From Aquimarina longa SW024 (GTDB lineage: Bacteria; Bacteroidota; Bacteroidia; Flavobacteriales; Flavobacteriaceae): a stretch of 64,000 nt of DNA. This document shows positions 8,638-17,980 of this stretch, one piece after another. Both the position numbers and the translations under genes were made by a program. The notes beneath the pieces were generated by a model. It worked only from the letters and a program-made list of their open reading frames with translations. It was not told the origin of the DNA and made no database searches. Each line of letters starts with the position of its first letter. Position 1 is the stretch's first letter. The stretch is taken from positions 62,634-126,633 of the forward strand of contig NZ_KQ474105.1 of the NCBI RefSeq assembly GCF_001401755.1, read 5' to 3'.

Positions 8638-8979
8638 AATTTTTATTTTTTTAGGTTTAGACAAAGAGATTGCTGTCCGGTTTTTTTACCAGATATTTAT
8701 AGGGTAGCAATCAGTTAATAAGGGAGTACTCCTTCTCTTTTTTTTTGGAAAGTTGAAATCCAATTCAATAATGTTTAGCCACTTTCCAATTGAGCTATAA
8801 CCATCATTTTGTGGATTTCCGTAAAAACTAGACTCATACATTTACTATGTTAGCAAACTGAAATGGCGACTAATTGTTGATGCTAATTTATAAAGACCCC
8901 TAGTCTATATTGATAAACAATTCCAAGGATTCCAAAGATTCCTTAGAAATCCTAAAAATTCCAATTAACCTAAATATCT
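8638..8979. other. Gene-free stretch with a small palindrome
   Basis: There is no convincing gene in these 342 bases. They hold a 10-base palindrome GGAGTACTCC (8723-8732). Distant 7-base arms GATTGCT and AGCAATC flank a GGTTTTTTTACC hairpin just upstream of the small lipoprotein gene. The stretch 8910-8965 is a low-complexity run of ATTCC-type units before the next gene. Promoters for both divergent genes must be here but none is obvious. Confidence 0.4.
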
Positions 8980-9534
8980 ATGAAAACAAAGACAAGTATG
9001 ACGTACAAGAATGAAATTCTTGAAAAGTACAGAAAAGAGAAAGGTGGAGAAATGAGCAGTTACCTTCTAGAGCCTACTCGTAAACAAATTAAAGAAGCTT
9101 GCTTATGGTTGCTAAATCGAAGAAAAGAGAAATATGATGAAGGGATTCTAAATCGCTTTTTTAAATTTAAAGAAGGTGAAAACAAATCATATGCAATAGA
9201 GCGATTTAATGGAGATAAGTTTAAACCTATCGTAAATTTTTTAATAGGAGAAACAAAATCAACAACTCCTGCAAATCTAGAATTGATTAGTTGGCTTATT
9301 GATTTTAAACCAAGACCTCTATCTATTTATTTAAAACCTAATACTAAATCTGAAGATGATACACTAATACTTAAATCAAATCAAAAAAAAGAAACGAATT
9401 TTTATGGTAAAAAAGAATTCGAAATGGCAGATATTATTCCTGAGACTAGGGTGATCGAAAAGACAGATAAAAGTATTACGATTATTTCGCAAATCAATCC
9501 TTCTCTTAGGATTACGACAATTGTATCTTTATAA
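8980..9534 (+). CDS. Hypothetical protein, 184 residues
   Basis: I do not recognise this family. The N-terminal 115 residues look folded and mostly helical, with ordered motifs YLLEPTRKQIKEACLWLLNR, FKFKEGENKSYAIERF and LELISWLIDFKPRPLSIYLK. The C-terminal part is polar and low in complexity, ending in a short beta-rich stretch. There is no signal peptide or membrane helix, so it should be cytoplasmic. It stands alone between two gene-free stretches, and a hairpin terminator lies about 160 bases downstream. The alternative ATG at 8998 is equally possible. Confidence 0.6.
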   Translation: MKTKTSMTYKNEILEKYRKEKGGEMSSYLLEPTRKQIKEACLWLLNRRKEKYDEGILNRFFKFKEGENKSYAIERFNGDKFKPIVNFLIGETKSTTPANLELISWLIDFKPRPLSIYLKPNTKSEDDTLILKSNQKKETNFYGKKEFEMADIIPETRVIEKTDKSITIISQINPSLRITTIVSL

Positions 9535-9689
9535 TTTAATTTTTACTCGTTAGAGTATTGCCATAAAGTTGTTCTTTGGATTGTATTTATAAATACAATT
9601 AGAAGCTATCTACCCCCTAAGCTTTATGAAATATATATTAGATAATGCCAATTTATAGTATTCAGACTTCCACGAAGTTTTGATTAGGC

Positions 9690-9728
9690 CTGCAAGGTTT
9701 TATATAATTATTATATAAAACCTTGCAG
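9690..9728 (+). terminator. Hairpin terminator
   Basis: A perfect 18-base inverted repeat (9690-9707 and 9711-9728; CTGCAAGGTTTTATATAA and its complement) with a 3-base loop, in the gap between the orphan gene and moeA. Confidence 0.7.
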
Positions 9729-9822
9729 ACTTATATACTACTATTACTACTACTAGTTTTTCTAATTTCTAAAAAGAGAGCTGAAATTTCATTGTATCTT
9801 TGTCTATATAACGAAATTTCTT

Positions 9823-10998
9823 ATGGTAACCGTAGAAAAAGCACTTCAGTTAACAAATAATCATATAAAAAAAACCAATACAGTCATAACAGTTTTGATA
9901 TCGGAAGCCTTAGGATACGTATTGGCAAAAGATATTCAATCTACTATCCATATGCCACCATTTAGGCAATCTGCAATGGATGGATATGCTTTTGGATCTA
10001 TAGAGGAAAATGTATTTACTCTTATTGGAGAGGTAAAAGCAGGAGATGACGCTGATCCTGAGCTTAAAAAAGGAGAAGCCATTAGAATTTTTACAGGCGC
10101 CCCTGTACCTTCTGGAGCGAAATCTGTGGTGATGCAAGAAAAAGTAAAAGTTCAGAATAATCAAGTAATCATAGAAGAATCCATTATTCTGAATTCTAAT
10201 ATTCGTCCTATTGGTGAGCAGATAAAGAAAGGAGCTATCGCTCTTGTAGAAGGAACACTAATTACAGCTGCAGGAATAGGGTATCTTGCATCTTTAGGAA
10301 TAACACATGTTGATGTGTATAAAAAGCCATCTGTTGCAATTATTACTACAGGAAATGAATTAATATCCCCAGGGCAGATGTTAAAACATGGTCAAATCTA
10401 TGAGAGTAATTCAATAATGCTCTCTGCAGCATTGACTAAAATAGGAATTGAAGATATATCTTATTTTAAAGTTGAGGATGAATATGATATTACAGTTTCT
10501 CTTATAAAGAATAGTATAGATCACTACGATGTAGTTTTAATTTCTGGTGGAATATCGGTTGGGGATTATGATTTTGTGGGGAAGGCACTAAGAGCATTAA
10601 ACGTTGAAGAAATTTTTTATAAAGTAAAACAAAAACCAGGAAAACCGCTTTACTTTGCCAAAAAAATAGGAACAACTATATTCGCATTACCTGGTAATCC
10701 GGCTTCTGCACTAAGTTGTTTTTATATCTATGTACTTCCTGCATTACTAAAAATATCAGGATATCAAAATTATAATTTAAAGTGGAGTACTGCTATTACT
10801 ACAGTTAATCATATAAAAAAAGGACAGAGAGCAGAATTTTTAAAAGCTCATGTAAAAAATAATGAAGTAACTATCTTAGATGGGCAAGCATCTTCTATGC
10901 TTAATTCTTTTACTCTAGCGAATGCACTAGTTTACCTTCCTGAAGATATAATAGAGGTCAATATTGGAGATATAGTACAGGTCATTAATTTACCATAA
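9823..10998 (+). CDS. moeA: Molybdopterin molybdotransferase MoeA
   Basis: MoeA inserts molybdenum into adenylylated molybdopterin. The 391-residue length is normal. Signatures are PPFRQSAMDGYAF near residue 46 (catalytic Asp region), GEAIRIFTGAPVPSGAKSVV, the MoCF_biosynth stretch SVAIITTGNEL...YESNS, SGGISVGDYDFV and FALPGNPASAL. The C-terminal beta domain is present. It is separated from the moa cluster at 53.8-58.6 kb by more than 40 kb and sits alone, with the ferredoxin/U32 pair convergent to it. Confidence 0.95.
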   Translation: MVTVEKALQLTNNHIKKTNTVITVLISEALGYVLAKDIQSTIHMPPFRQSAMDGYAFGSIEENVFTLIGEVKAGDDADPELKKGEAIRIFTGAPVPSGAKSVVMQEKVKVQNNQVIIEESIILNSNIRPIGEQIKKGAIALVEGTLITAAGIGYLASLGITHVDVYKKPSVAIITTGNELISPGQMLKHGQIYESNSIMLSAALTKIGIEDISYFKVEDEYDITVSLIKNSIDHYDVVLISGGISVGDYDFVGKALRALNVEEIFYKVKQKPGKPLYFAKKIGTTIFALPGNPASALSCFYIYVLPALLKISGYQNYNLKWSTAITTVNHIKKGQRAEFLKAHVKNNEVTILDGQASSMLNSFTLANALVYLPEDIIEVNIGDIVQVINLP

Positions 10999-11092
10999 AA
11001 TCATAGAAGATTTATAGGTAGGAAATTTCTAAATAAAACTAGTATGCTGTAAAGTTCTCTAAAAGGATAAACATTTTTTTTATAGGAATTGC

Positions 11093-11323
11093 CTAAATCA
11101 TTTTGGTAGTTATAATCTTTACAGGACAAGCTTTTGTAGCCTGTTCACAAGCATCCAAAATAGTATTGTCTGATGATTTTATAGTAAAAAAACCTTTTTT
11201 TTCTGTAGCATGTAATAAGACCGATTTTCCATCTTTTTTAGACATCTGAAACTGCTCTGGAGCTAATTCTACACAATAGTTACACCCTATACATTTATTG
11301 CGTTGTAATGTTACTACTACCAT
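11093..11323 (-). CDS. Small single-cluster [4Fe-4S] ferredoxin
   Basis: This 76-residue electron carrier has CIGCNYCVELAP near the N-terminus and ACPVKII near the C-terminus. That gives the three-plus-one cysteine pattern of one [4Fe-4S] cluster. The extra Cys in LDACEQAT could form a disulfide, as in other single-cluster ferredoxins. It lies 3 bases after the stop of the U32-family gene on the same strand, so it is probably the electron donor for that enzyme. Confidence 0.85.
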   Translation of the reverse strand: MVVVTLQRNKCIGCNYCVELAPEQFQMSKKDGKSVLLHATEKKGFFTIKSSDNTILDACEQATKACPVKIITTKMI

Positions 11324-11326
11324 CTA

Positions 11327-12571
11327 CTATTGATTCTTTACAATTTTATAAAGTTTATCTGATAATCGAATTCTAAAATCCAAAGGTATAGTGCAAGAGT
11401 CTCCTTTTTGAGCTTTTTCTAAAGGTTTGTCATTTACAAACATCTCTTTAAGTTCTAATTCTTTAGTACCCGTTGTAGGGCCAGTGATTAGTATAGTATC
11501 TCCAACAGATACGTCGTAGGCTTCAATTTTAAATTCTCCAATTTTATTTTTAGGAAAATAATGTTTCCCTTTTCCAATATATACCTTCTTTTGGGTAGCT
11601 TTAGAACCATCAACATCACTCCATTCTCCTAATTTTTGACCTAAGTAATATCCGCTCCAAAAACCACGGTTGTATACTGTTTTTAGTTGCTCCATCCAAT
11701 CCTCAACTTTTTCTTTAGTATAAGTACCTTCATAATAGGCATCAATAGCCTCTCTATATGTTTTAATTACAGTAGCTACATATTCTGGGGCTCTGCCTCG
11801 ACCTTCAATTTTTAATACTTGAACACCAGTGTCAATCACTTGATCTAAGAAATCTAGTGTACATAAGTCTTTTGGAGACATCAGGTATTCATTATCTACT
11901 TCTATTTCAAAACCAGAATCCTGATCAATCACCGTATATTTTTTTCTACAATTTTGTTTACAAGCACCTCTATTGGCAGATGAGTTATGCGAATGAAGAC
12001 TCAAATAGCACTTTCCTGATACAGCCATACATAATGCACCGTGACCAAAAATCTCAACCTCTACCAGATTACCCGAAGGTCCTTTGATCTGATCTTTTTC
12101 AATTTGCTCGGTTATCTTTTTTACCTGGCGCAGGCTAAGTTCTCGACTCATTACCATTGTATCTGCAAACATGGCATAAAAACGAACTGTTTCTATGTTT
12201 GTGATATTAATCTGCGTAGAGATATGAACCTCGATATCAATCTGTCTGGCATATGCTATTACAGCTTGATCCATAGCGATAACTGCTGTTATATTAGCTT
12301 CTTTTGCAGCATTAAGCAGTGTTTTTATAATAGATAGATCGTGGTCGTAGATAATTGTATTAAGCGTAAGATAGGTACGAATATTTTTTTGTGCACACCG
12401 TCTTGTGATTTCGGTTAAATCATCAATAGTAAAATTAATACTTGCCCGAGCACGCATGTTTAATTGCTCTACCCCAAAATATATAGAATCGGCTCCATTG
12501 TCTATAGCTGCTTGCAGAGATTCAAAATTGCCTGCTGGTGCCATTAACTCTATCCTTCCTGATGTTGTCAT
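11327..12571 (-). CDS. Peptidase U32 family protein (TrhP/RlhA-like RNA hydroxylase)
   Basis: This is a 414-residue member of the U32 family, once called collagenases. Members studied in E. coli include TrhP, which takes part in 5-hydroxyuridine formation in tRNA, and RlhA in 23S rRNA. The start ELMAPAGNFESLQAAIDNGAD and the AVSGKCYLS...RGACKQNCRKKY segment are diagnostic. The four cysteines in this region (LCMAV, GKCYL, GACK, QNC) match the cluster ligands reported for the family. The single-domain length is closest to TrhP. The ferredoxin gene 3 bases downstream supports a redox role rather than proteolysis. Which RNA is modified is not determined. Confidence 0.8.
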   Translation of the reverse strand: MTTSGRIELMAPAGNFESLQAAIDNGADSIYFGVEQLNMRARASINFTIDDLTEITRRCAQKNIRTYLTLNTIIYDHDLSIIKTLLNAAKEANITAVIAMDQAVIAYARQIDIEVHISTQINITNIETVRFYAMFADTMVMSRELSLRQVKKITEQIEKDQIKGPSGNLVEVEIFGHGALCMAVSGKCYLSLHSHNSSANRGACKQNCRKKYTVIDQDSGFEIEVDNEYLMSPKDLCTLDFLDQVIDTGVQVLKIEGRGRAPEYVATVIKTYREAIDAYYEGTYTKEKVEDWMEQLKTVYNRGFWSGYYLGQKLGEWSDVDGSKATQKKVYIGKGKHYFPKNKIGEFKIEAYDVSVGDTILITGPTTGTKELELKEMFVNDKPLEKAQKGDSCTIPLDFRIRLSDKLYKIVKNQ

Positions 12572-12616
12572 AATAGTATTCTTGAAAATTTTAATGTATT
12601 GTGATGATAATAGTAC

Positions 12617-14683
12617 TTATGCTTTTGTTTTTTCTATTTTGATGCGCACATCTACCGCTGTTATTGTGTCTTTTGTTCCTATTAAAGGATTAATATCCAT
12701 TTCTATAATTTCTGGAGCTGCTTCTACCAAAGCGGATAAGCGTTGTATAATTTCTATAAATTGAGGTTCATTAATTCCATCTTTTCCACGACTCCCTTGT
12801 AGTAATTGATATCCTTTTAAGGAGCGAATCATTTTTTGAGCTTCGATATCAGATATAGGACTTAATCCAGCAGCTACATCATTTAGAATTTCAATAAAAA
12901 TACCTCCTAATCCACATAAAATAGTATGATTAAAGCCAGGTTCCTTTTTTACTCCAACAAAGAGTTCTAAGCCAGATAACATGGGTTGTACCATAACCCC
13001 TGTAGCATCTTTGATGCCCATTAGCGAATCAAAATTTTTAGTCACCTCTTCTATTGTATTTACATTAAGAATAACCCCTTGCGCATCAGATTTATGTAAA
13101 GGCCCTACTACTTTCATAACTATAGGAAATGGTATTTGTGTTATGTTAGAAAGTAAGCTTTCTATAGAATTTTCGATGATTTCTTTAGATCTGGGAATTC
13201 CTGAAGCATCTATAACCAGAGCAGTATCTTCTGGAGTTAAATATCCATCATTAGCTTGATTAATTATAGCTCGTATTTTTTTAGTATCTATTTTTGGTAG
13301 CTCTATATGATTTGATGAGGGAGCAGAAGTTTTATAAACCTCGCACAACGCTTTACCCAATACAACTTCATCAGGAAAATTAATATTTCCTTTGGATAAA
13401 AATGTTTCTATTTCTTTACGAGCATTGATTACAGAAGGAAGAACAGGGAATATGGGTTTAGAGCAAACATCAAGTTTTACACTTAGTACATCATATACAT
13501 TTTTTACATCAAATAAACCTGGACTTCCAAAAACAACTACCATTGCATCAATACTTTCAAATTTATGTTCGCAATAATCTATGATAATTCCTAATTGTTC
13601 TGCTGTTCCTGTAGCAAGAAAATCAATAGGATTATGTACAGATGAACCAGGATGAAGATACGTTTCAAGTTTTTTAGCATCTTCACCTTCTATAGTAGGG
13701 ATTTGTAATCCTCCTTTAGAGAGCACATCGGTAAGCATTACAGCAGATCCTCCTGCATGAGTAATAATTGCAATATTTTTTCCATTAAGTTTCTTGTACT
13801 TAAAAATAGAGGCTACACTTAATAATTCTTCTCGACTACTACAGTATACAATTCCTGCTTTTTTAAAAAGTGCTCTTACGGTCATATCAGAACTGGCAAT
13901 GGCGCCCGTATGGGATGTAGCCGCTCTACTTCCTTCGGTAGTACTCCCTGCTTTGATAGCTGCTATTTTTACTCCTTTATTAATTAGAGAAGCGGCATGC
14001 TTAAGTAGTTTTTGAGGGTTTTTAATAGTTTCTAGATACAACAATTTGATAGGAGCATCAATATTTGGATTGTAATGAATATCCATATATTCTAATACAT
14101 CTTCTACTCCTGTTTGTGCTCCATTACCGATAGAATAAACATTGGCAAACTGTACACCTAATAGCATACCAGCTTCCATAATAAATACAGCGGTTGCTCC
14201 AGATCCTGAGATCAAATCACATCCTTCAGAATTAAATTCGGGTATAGGCGTAGTAAAAACGCCTTTATAATTTTTGTTGAGTACACCAATACAATTAGGA
14301 CCAATTAAACAACCATTTACACTAGTAATGATGTCTACAATTTCTTTTTCGATATGACCTCCCGTTTCATTGGTTTCACCAAAACCAGCAGAAATGATAA
14401 TAAAAGCTTTTGTGTTTTTTTGTTTTGCTAAAACTGTAACCGTTTCTAAGCAGTACTTTGCAGGAATAGCGAGTATAGCCAAATCTGTATCAGGAATATC
14501 AGTAACATTAGCATATGAAATAATGCCTTGTACGTGTTGCTCTTTGGGGTTAACAATTCTTAGCTCACCTTTATAATTACCATCGATACAGTTTTTTACA
14601 ATTTTCCCTCCAGGTTTTCCAATGTTATTTGAACCCCCTATAATAACAATGCTCCTAGGATCGATTAATTGCTGGTTTATCAT
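12617..14683 (-). CDS. ADP-forming acetate/acyl-CoA synthetase (single-chain, alpha-beta fusion)
   Basis: This enzyme makes ATP from acyl-CoA, ADP and phosphate (or runs in reverse), a substrate-level energy step. The 688 residues hold a CoA-binding Rossmann domain (SIVIIGGSNNIGKPGG near the start) and a succinyl-CoA ligase-like middle domain. The phospho-accepting His is in TSHTGAIASSD at about residue 258. A C-terminal ATP-grasp domain has PFPIVMKVVGPLHKSDAQG and GLGGIFIEILNDVA. The order fits the fused ACD form. An FNR-like palindrome lies 52-65 bases upstream, which would suit a fermentative or low-oxygen role. The preferred acid is not predictable. Confidence 0.87.
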   Translation of the reverse strand: MINQQLIDPRSIVIIGGSNNIGKPGGKIVKNCIDGNYKGELRIVNPKEQHVQGIISYANVTDIPDTDLAILAIPAKYCLETVTVLAKQKNTKAFIIISAGFGETNETGGHIEKEIVDIITSVNGCLIGPNCIGVLNKNYKGVFTTPIPEFNSEGCDLISGSGATAVFIMEAGMLLGVQFANVYSIGNGAQTGVEDVLEYMDIHYNPNIDAPIKLLYLETIKNPQKLLKHAASLINKGVKIAAIKAGSTTEGSRAATSHTGAIASSDMTVRALFKKAGIVYCSSREELLSVASIFKYKKLNGKNIAIITHAGGSAVMLTDVLSKGGLQIPTIEGEDAKKLETYLHPGSSVHNPIDFLATGTAEQLGIIIDYCEHKFESIDAMVVVFGSPGLFDVKNVYDVLSVKLDVCSKPIFPVLPSVINARKEIETFLSKGNINFPDEVVLGKALCEVYKTSAPSSNHIELPKIDTKKIRAIINQANDGYLTPEDTALVIDASGIPRSKEIIENSIESLLSNITQIPFPIVMKVVGPLHKSDAQGVILNVNTIEEVTKNFDSLMGIKDATGVMVQPMLSGLELFVGVKKEPGFNHTILCGLGGIFIEILNDVAAGLSPISDIEAQKMIRSLKGYQLLQGSRGKDGINEPQFIEIIQRLSALVEAAPEIIEMDINPLIGTKDTITAVDVRIKIEKTKA

Positions 14684-14734
14684 CTTACTATTTTTATAAA
14701 GCGGTAAAAATAGAGGAGTACGATAACTTATTTA

Positions 14735-14748
14735 ATGATATAAATCAT
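14735..14748. promoter_or_regulatory. FNR-type box upstream of acyl-CoA synthetase gene
   Basis: ATGATATAAATCAT matches the ATGAT-N4-ATCAT palindrome that also precedes the nos and nirK operons. Its centre is about 58 bases before the ATG at 14683. Its role is inferred from repetition and from resemblance to the TTGAT-N4-ATCAA FNR site. Confidence 0.6.
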
Positions 14749-14819
14749 AGTTGTTTATAAGCGCATTTTTTGTGTGAAAAAGTTGATACTACTTTGAGAG
14801 AAAAGAGTAAGAATATCCA

Positions 14820-15275
14820 CTATTGATCAAGGGTGTCAAAATCTTTTAAAGAAATAACAGTTCCATTTTCTTTAATTTTTTTGACAAGACTATCGATTGT
14901 TTTATCTCTAAAATCGCGTAATAACTTTTGTTTAAAAGGAGAAACGGTAGCGTGTACAGGACAAGGGTTTTTGTCATCGCACTTAGCTAACCCCAAAAAA
15001 CATTGATCAAATTTGTCTGTGCCGTCTATACTTTTTATAACATCCCAAACTGATTTTTGTCTATTCTTTTTGTCCAGAAAAAAACCTCCATTAGGACCTT
15101 TTGTAGACGAAACAAGTTTTGCTGTAGCAAGCTGGCGCAGTAATTTGGCTAAAAAAGGTTGAGGAGTCTCTAATTCTTCGGCAATTTTTTTTGCTCCTAT
15201 TTTTTTGGATTCATCACTATGTATTGCCAAATAAAGTAGAGATCGTATTGCATACTTGCAAGCGTTGGATAGCAT
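14820..15275 (-). CDS. Rrf2-family Fe-S regulator, NsrR-like
   Basis: This is a 151-residue winged-helix repressor of the Rrf2 family. The N-terminal HTH is at about residues 10-60 (ACKYAIRSLLYLA, KKIAEELETPQPFLAKLLRQL) and the wing at GPNGGFFL. Three cysteines at 92, 99 and 105 (C-x6-C-x5-C, ending CPVH) fit the cluster-binding loop of NsrR/IscR-type sensors, with the first gap as in some NO-sensing NsrR proteins. It lies between the acyl-CoA synthetase and nadA. In a window full of denitrification genes, NO sensing is a reasonable guess, but an IscR or other redox role is possible. Confidence 0.78.
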   Translation of the reverse strand: MLSNACKYAIRSLLYLAIHSDESKKIGAKKIAEELETPQPFLAKLLRQLATAKLVSSTKGPNGGFFLDKKNRQKSVWDVIKSIDGTDKFDQCFLGLAKCDDKNPCPVHATVSPFKQKLLRDFRDKTIDSLVKKIKENGTVISLKDFDTLDQ

Positions 15276-15384
15276 AATTCGGGTTTATATGTACCAAATA
15301 TAATAAAAAGATGTTTTTATCCTTAATTAGAATGATATTCTATGGAAAAACCTTATGATCAATCAGTTTTAATTCTTGATAATT

Positions 15385-15398
15385 ATGATTTAAGTCAT
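15385..15398. promoter_or_regulatory. Degenerate FNR-type box in the Rrf2-nadA divergent region
   Basis: ATGATTTAAGTCAT differs from ATGAT-N4-ATCAT at one position. It lies in the divergent promoter region, 56 bases before the nadA start and 110 bases before the Rrf2 start. It is weak evidence on its own. Confidence 0.3.
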
Positions 15399-15453
15399 AT
15401 TTATTAACGCTGTGTTCGTATAAGTTTGTAAGAGAAATAAATACGATACTAAG

Positions 15454-16380
15454 GTGAGTTTAACAGAAAAAATAAAAAAACTTAAAGAGGAAAAAAATGC
15501 AGTGATTTTGGCTCATTATTATCAAACGCCTGATATACAAGAAATTGCTGATTATGTGGGAGATAGTTTGGGGTTGTCGCAAAAAGCAGCAGAAACAGAT
15601 GCAGATATTATCGTTTTTGCAGGGGTACATTTTATGGCAGAGACAGCAAAAATATTAAACCCAGAAAAAACAGTAGTACTACCGGATTTAAGTGCAGGAT
15701 GTTCATTGGCAGATTCTTGTCCTCCAGATTTATTTAAAGAATTTGTAGCGAAACATCCTAATCATAAAGTAATTACTTATGTAAATTGTAGTGCAGAGAT
15801 TAAGGCCATGACAGATATTGTTTGTACATCGTCTAATGCATTAAAAATAGTAGCATCTATACCCAAAGACAAACCGATAATTTTTGCTCCTGATAAAAAC
15901 CTGGGTAAATATATTATGAAGGAAACAGGTAGAGAGTTGCTATTGTGGGATGGTAGCTGTATTGTGCATGAAGCATTTTGTATAGATAAACTTTTAGAAT
16001 TACATAACGAACACCCTGATGCTGTAATTATTGCACACCCAGAATCTGAAGAGCATATCTTAAAAACAGCAACATATATTGGTTCTACTTCTGGTATGAT
16101 TAATTATGTTAAAAAACACCCTGAGAAAAAATTTATTGTAGCTACAGAGGCAGGGATCTTACATAAGATGCAGCAAGAGGTTCCTAATACCATATTGATA
16201 CCAGCTCCAGCAGCAGAAGATAATACGTGTGCATGTAGCGAATGTGGTTATATGAAAGTAAATACTTTACAGAAACTATATGACTGCTTGAATGATGAAA
16301 GCCCACAGATTGATGTTGATTCTGGTATTAGAGAAAAAGCATTAGTCCCTATTAAACGTATGTTAGAACTATCTAAATAG
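15454..16380 (+). CDS. nadA: Quinolinate synthase
   Basis: NadA condenses iminoaspartate with dihydroxyacetone phosphate to quinolinate, the second step of de novo NAD synthesis, using a [4Fe-4S] cluster. The 308-residue length fits. Motifs are ILAHYYQTPDIQEIADYVGDS, PDLSAGCSLADSCP, VNCSAEIKAMTDIVCTSSNA and the C-terminal TCACSECGYMKVNTLQ. The three cluster cysteines lie in the second to fourth of these segments. The likely start is the GTG at 15454, because no ATG lies before the conserved N-terminus. nadB follows after 6 bases. Confidence 0.95.
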   Translation: MSLTEKIKKLKEEKNAVILAHYYQTPDIQEIADYVGDSLGLSQKAAETDADIIVFAGVHFMAETAKILNPEKTVVLPDLSAGCSLADSCPPDLFKEFVAKHPNHKVITYVNCSAEIKAMTDIVCTSSNALKIVASIPKDKPIIFAPDKNLGKYIMKETGRELLLWDGSCIVHEAFCIDKLLELHNEHPDAVIIAHPESEEHILKTATYIGSTSGMINYVKKHPEKKFIVATEAGILHKMQQEVPNTILIPAPAAEDNTCACSECGYMKVNTLQKLYDCLNDESPQIDVDSGIREKALVPIKRMLELSK

Positions 16381-16386
16381 TACGTT

Positions 16387-17964
16387 ATGATGCATACAAA
16401 TTATTTAGTAATTGGTTCTGGGGTAGCAGGGTTAACATTTGCAGTAAAAATAGCAGAACGATTTACCGATAAAACGGTTACTATAGTTACCAAAGCAAAT
16501 GAAGATGAATCCAATACCAAATACGCTCAAGGAGGTGTAGCAGTAGTGTTGGATGCCAAAGAAGATTCTTTTCAAAAACATATTGATGATACACTATTGG
16601 CAGGAGATGGGTTATGTAATGAACAAGTAGTAGAACTTGTGATTAAGGAAGGCCCTAAACGATTACAAGAATTAATAGATTGGGGAGCCAATTTTGATAG
16701 TAATGATCAAGGTACATTAGATTTAGGAAAAGAAGGAGGACATTCAGAATATCGAGTGGTACACCATAAAGATATCACAGGATATGAAGTAGAAAGAGCA
16801 TTATTAAACCGTGCTCATCAATTACCAAATATCACGATCTTGGCACATCATTTTGCTATAGATCTCATTACAGATCATCATCTAGAGGCTTCAGATACAC
16901 ATAATATTTCTTGTTATGGTGCATATGTGTTAGATCAAAAGTCAAAGCATATAGAAACCATTAAAGCAGATAGCACACTATTGGCATCAGGAGGAGTAGG
17001 TTGTGTATATGGGCATACTACAAACCCCGTAATTGCTACAGGTGATGGTGTAGCAATGGCATATAGAGCCAAGGCATTGATAAAAGATATGGAGTTTATT
17101 CAATTTCATCCCACTGCACTATATGATACGCAAGAGGGATCTTCATTTTTGATTTCTGAAGCCGTAAGAGGTTTTGGAGGATACTTGCGTAATAAAGATG
17201 GACATCGATTTATGCTAGCGTATGATGATAGAGCAGAATTAGCATCAAGAGATATAGTATCGCAAAGTATAGATAGTGAACTCAAAAAATCAGGAGATAC
17301 TCATATTTTTCTCGATTGTACACATATAGATATTGAAGACTTTAAATCCCATTTTCCGAACATTTATAAAAAATGCCTAACCCATCATATCGATATCAAA
17401 AAAGATTGGATCCCTGTAGTACCAGCATCGCATTATCTGTGTGGTGGTATCGTTGTAGATACTGAAGGAAGAACTTCTGTAAAAAATCTATTTGCATGTG
17501 GTGAGTGTTCTAGAACGGGATTACATGGCGCAAACAGATTAGCATCAAACTCGTTATTAGAAGCATTGGTATACGCACATAATATCTATACCTATCATGT
17601 AACACATCAGTTATCATCAATACAGGTGGCTATCCCAGAATGGAATGATGAAGGAACGGTTATTCCTAAAGAACATATTCTAATACAACATAACCTGAAG
17701 CAATTACAAGCTTTGATGCGAGATTACGTGGGTATTGTAAGAAGTAATAATAGATTAATAAAAGCAATCAAACATTTGGATCTTATTTATAATGAGGTTG
17801 ATGAGTTGTATAGGAAATCAAAGGTAAATACTGCATTATGTGAATTGAGAAACATGATTAATGTAGCGCATTTAATTATTCATCAATCTCTCGAAAGAAA
17901 AGAAAACCGTGGAGGGTATTATAATGTTGACAATGAGTTTAATATAACCTCTGCATATACATAA
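16387..17964 (+). CDS. nadB: L-aspartate oxidase
   Basis: NadB oxidises L-aspartate to iminoaspartate for NadA and is a flavoprotein of the succinate dehydrogenase fold. The 525 residues begin with the FAD-binding VIGSGVAGLTFAVKIAERF. Active-site motifs include FIQFHPTALYD, the Arg in LISEAVRGFGGYLRN, SHYLCGGIVVDTEGRTSV and GLHGANRLASNSLLEALVYA. The C-terminal helical domain is complete. It forms an operon with nadA and is followed 16 bases later by the thioredoxin-like gene. Confidence 0.95.
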   Translation: MMHTNYLVIGSGVAGLTFAVKIAERFTDKTVTIVTKANEDESNTKYAQGGVAVVLDAKEDSFQKHIDDTLLAGDGLCNEQVVELVIKEGPKRLQELIDWGANFDSNDQGTLDLGKEGGHSEYRVVHHKDITGYEVERALLNRAHQLPNITILAHHFAIDLITDHHLEASDTHNISCYGAYVLDQKSKHIETIKADSTLLASGGVGCVYGHTTNPVIATGDGVAMAYRAKALIKDMEFIQFHPTALYDTQEGSSFLISEAVRGFGGYLRNKDGHRFMLAYDDRAELASRDIVSQSIDSELKKSGDTHIFLDCTHIDIEDFKSHFPNIYKKCLTHHIDIKKDWIPVVPASHYLCGGIVVDTEGRTSVKNLFACGECSRTGLHGANRLASNSLLEALVYAHNIYTYHVTHQLSSIQVAIPEWNDEGTVIPKEHILIQHNLKQLQALMRDYVGIVRSNNRLIKAIKHLDLIYNEVDELYRKSKVNTALCELRNMINVAHLIIHQSLERKENRGGYYNVDNEFNITSAYT

Positions 17965-17980
17965 CACTAAAGGCTATACA

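Noticed and set aside
8751..8814. tRNA-like D-arm sequence on the minus strand (TAGCTCAATTGGAAAGTGG)
   Set aside because: There is no T-arm (GGTTCGA), no paired acceptor stem and no anticodon stem in place, so it is a chance likeness.
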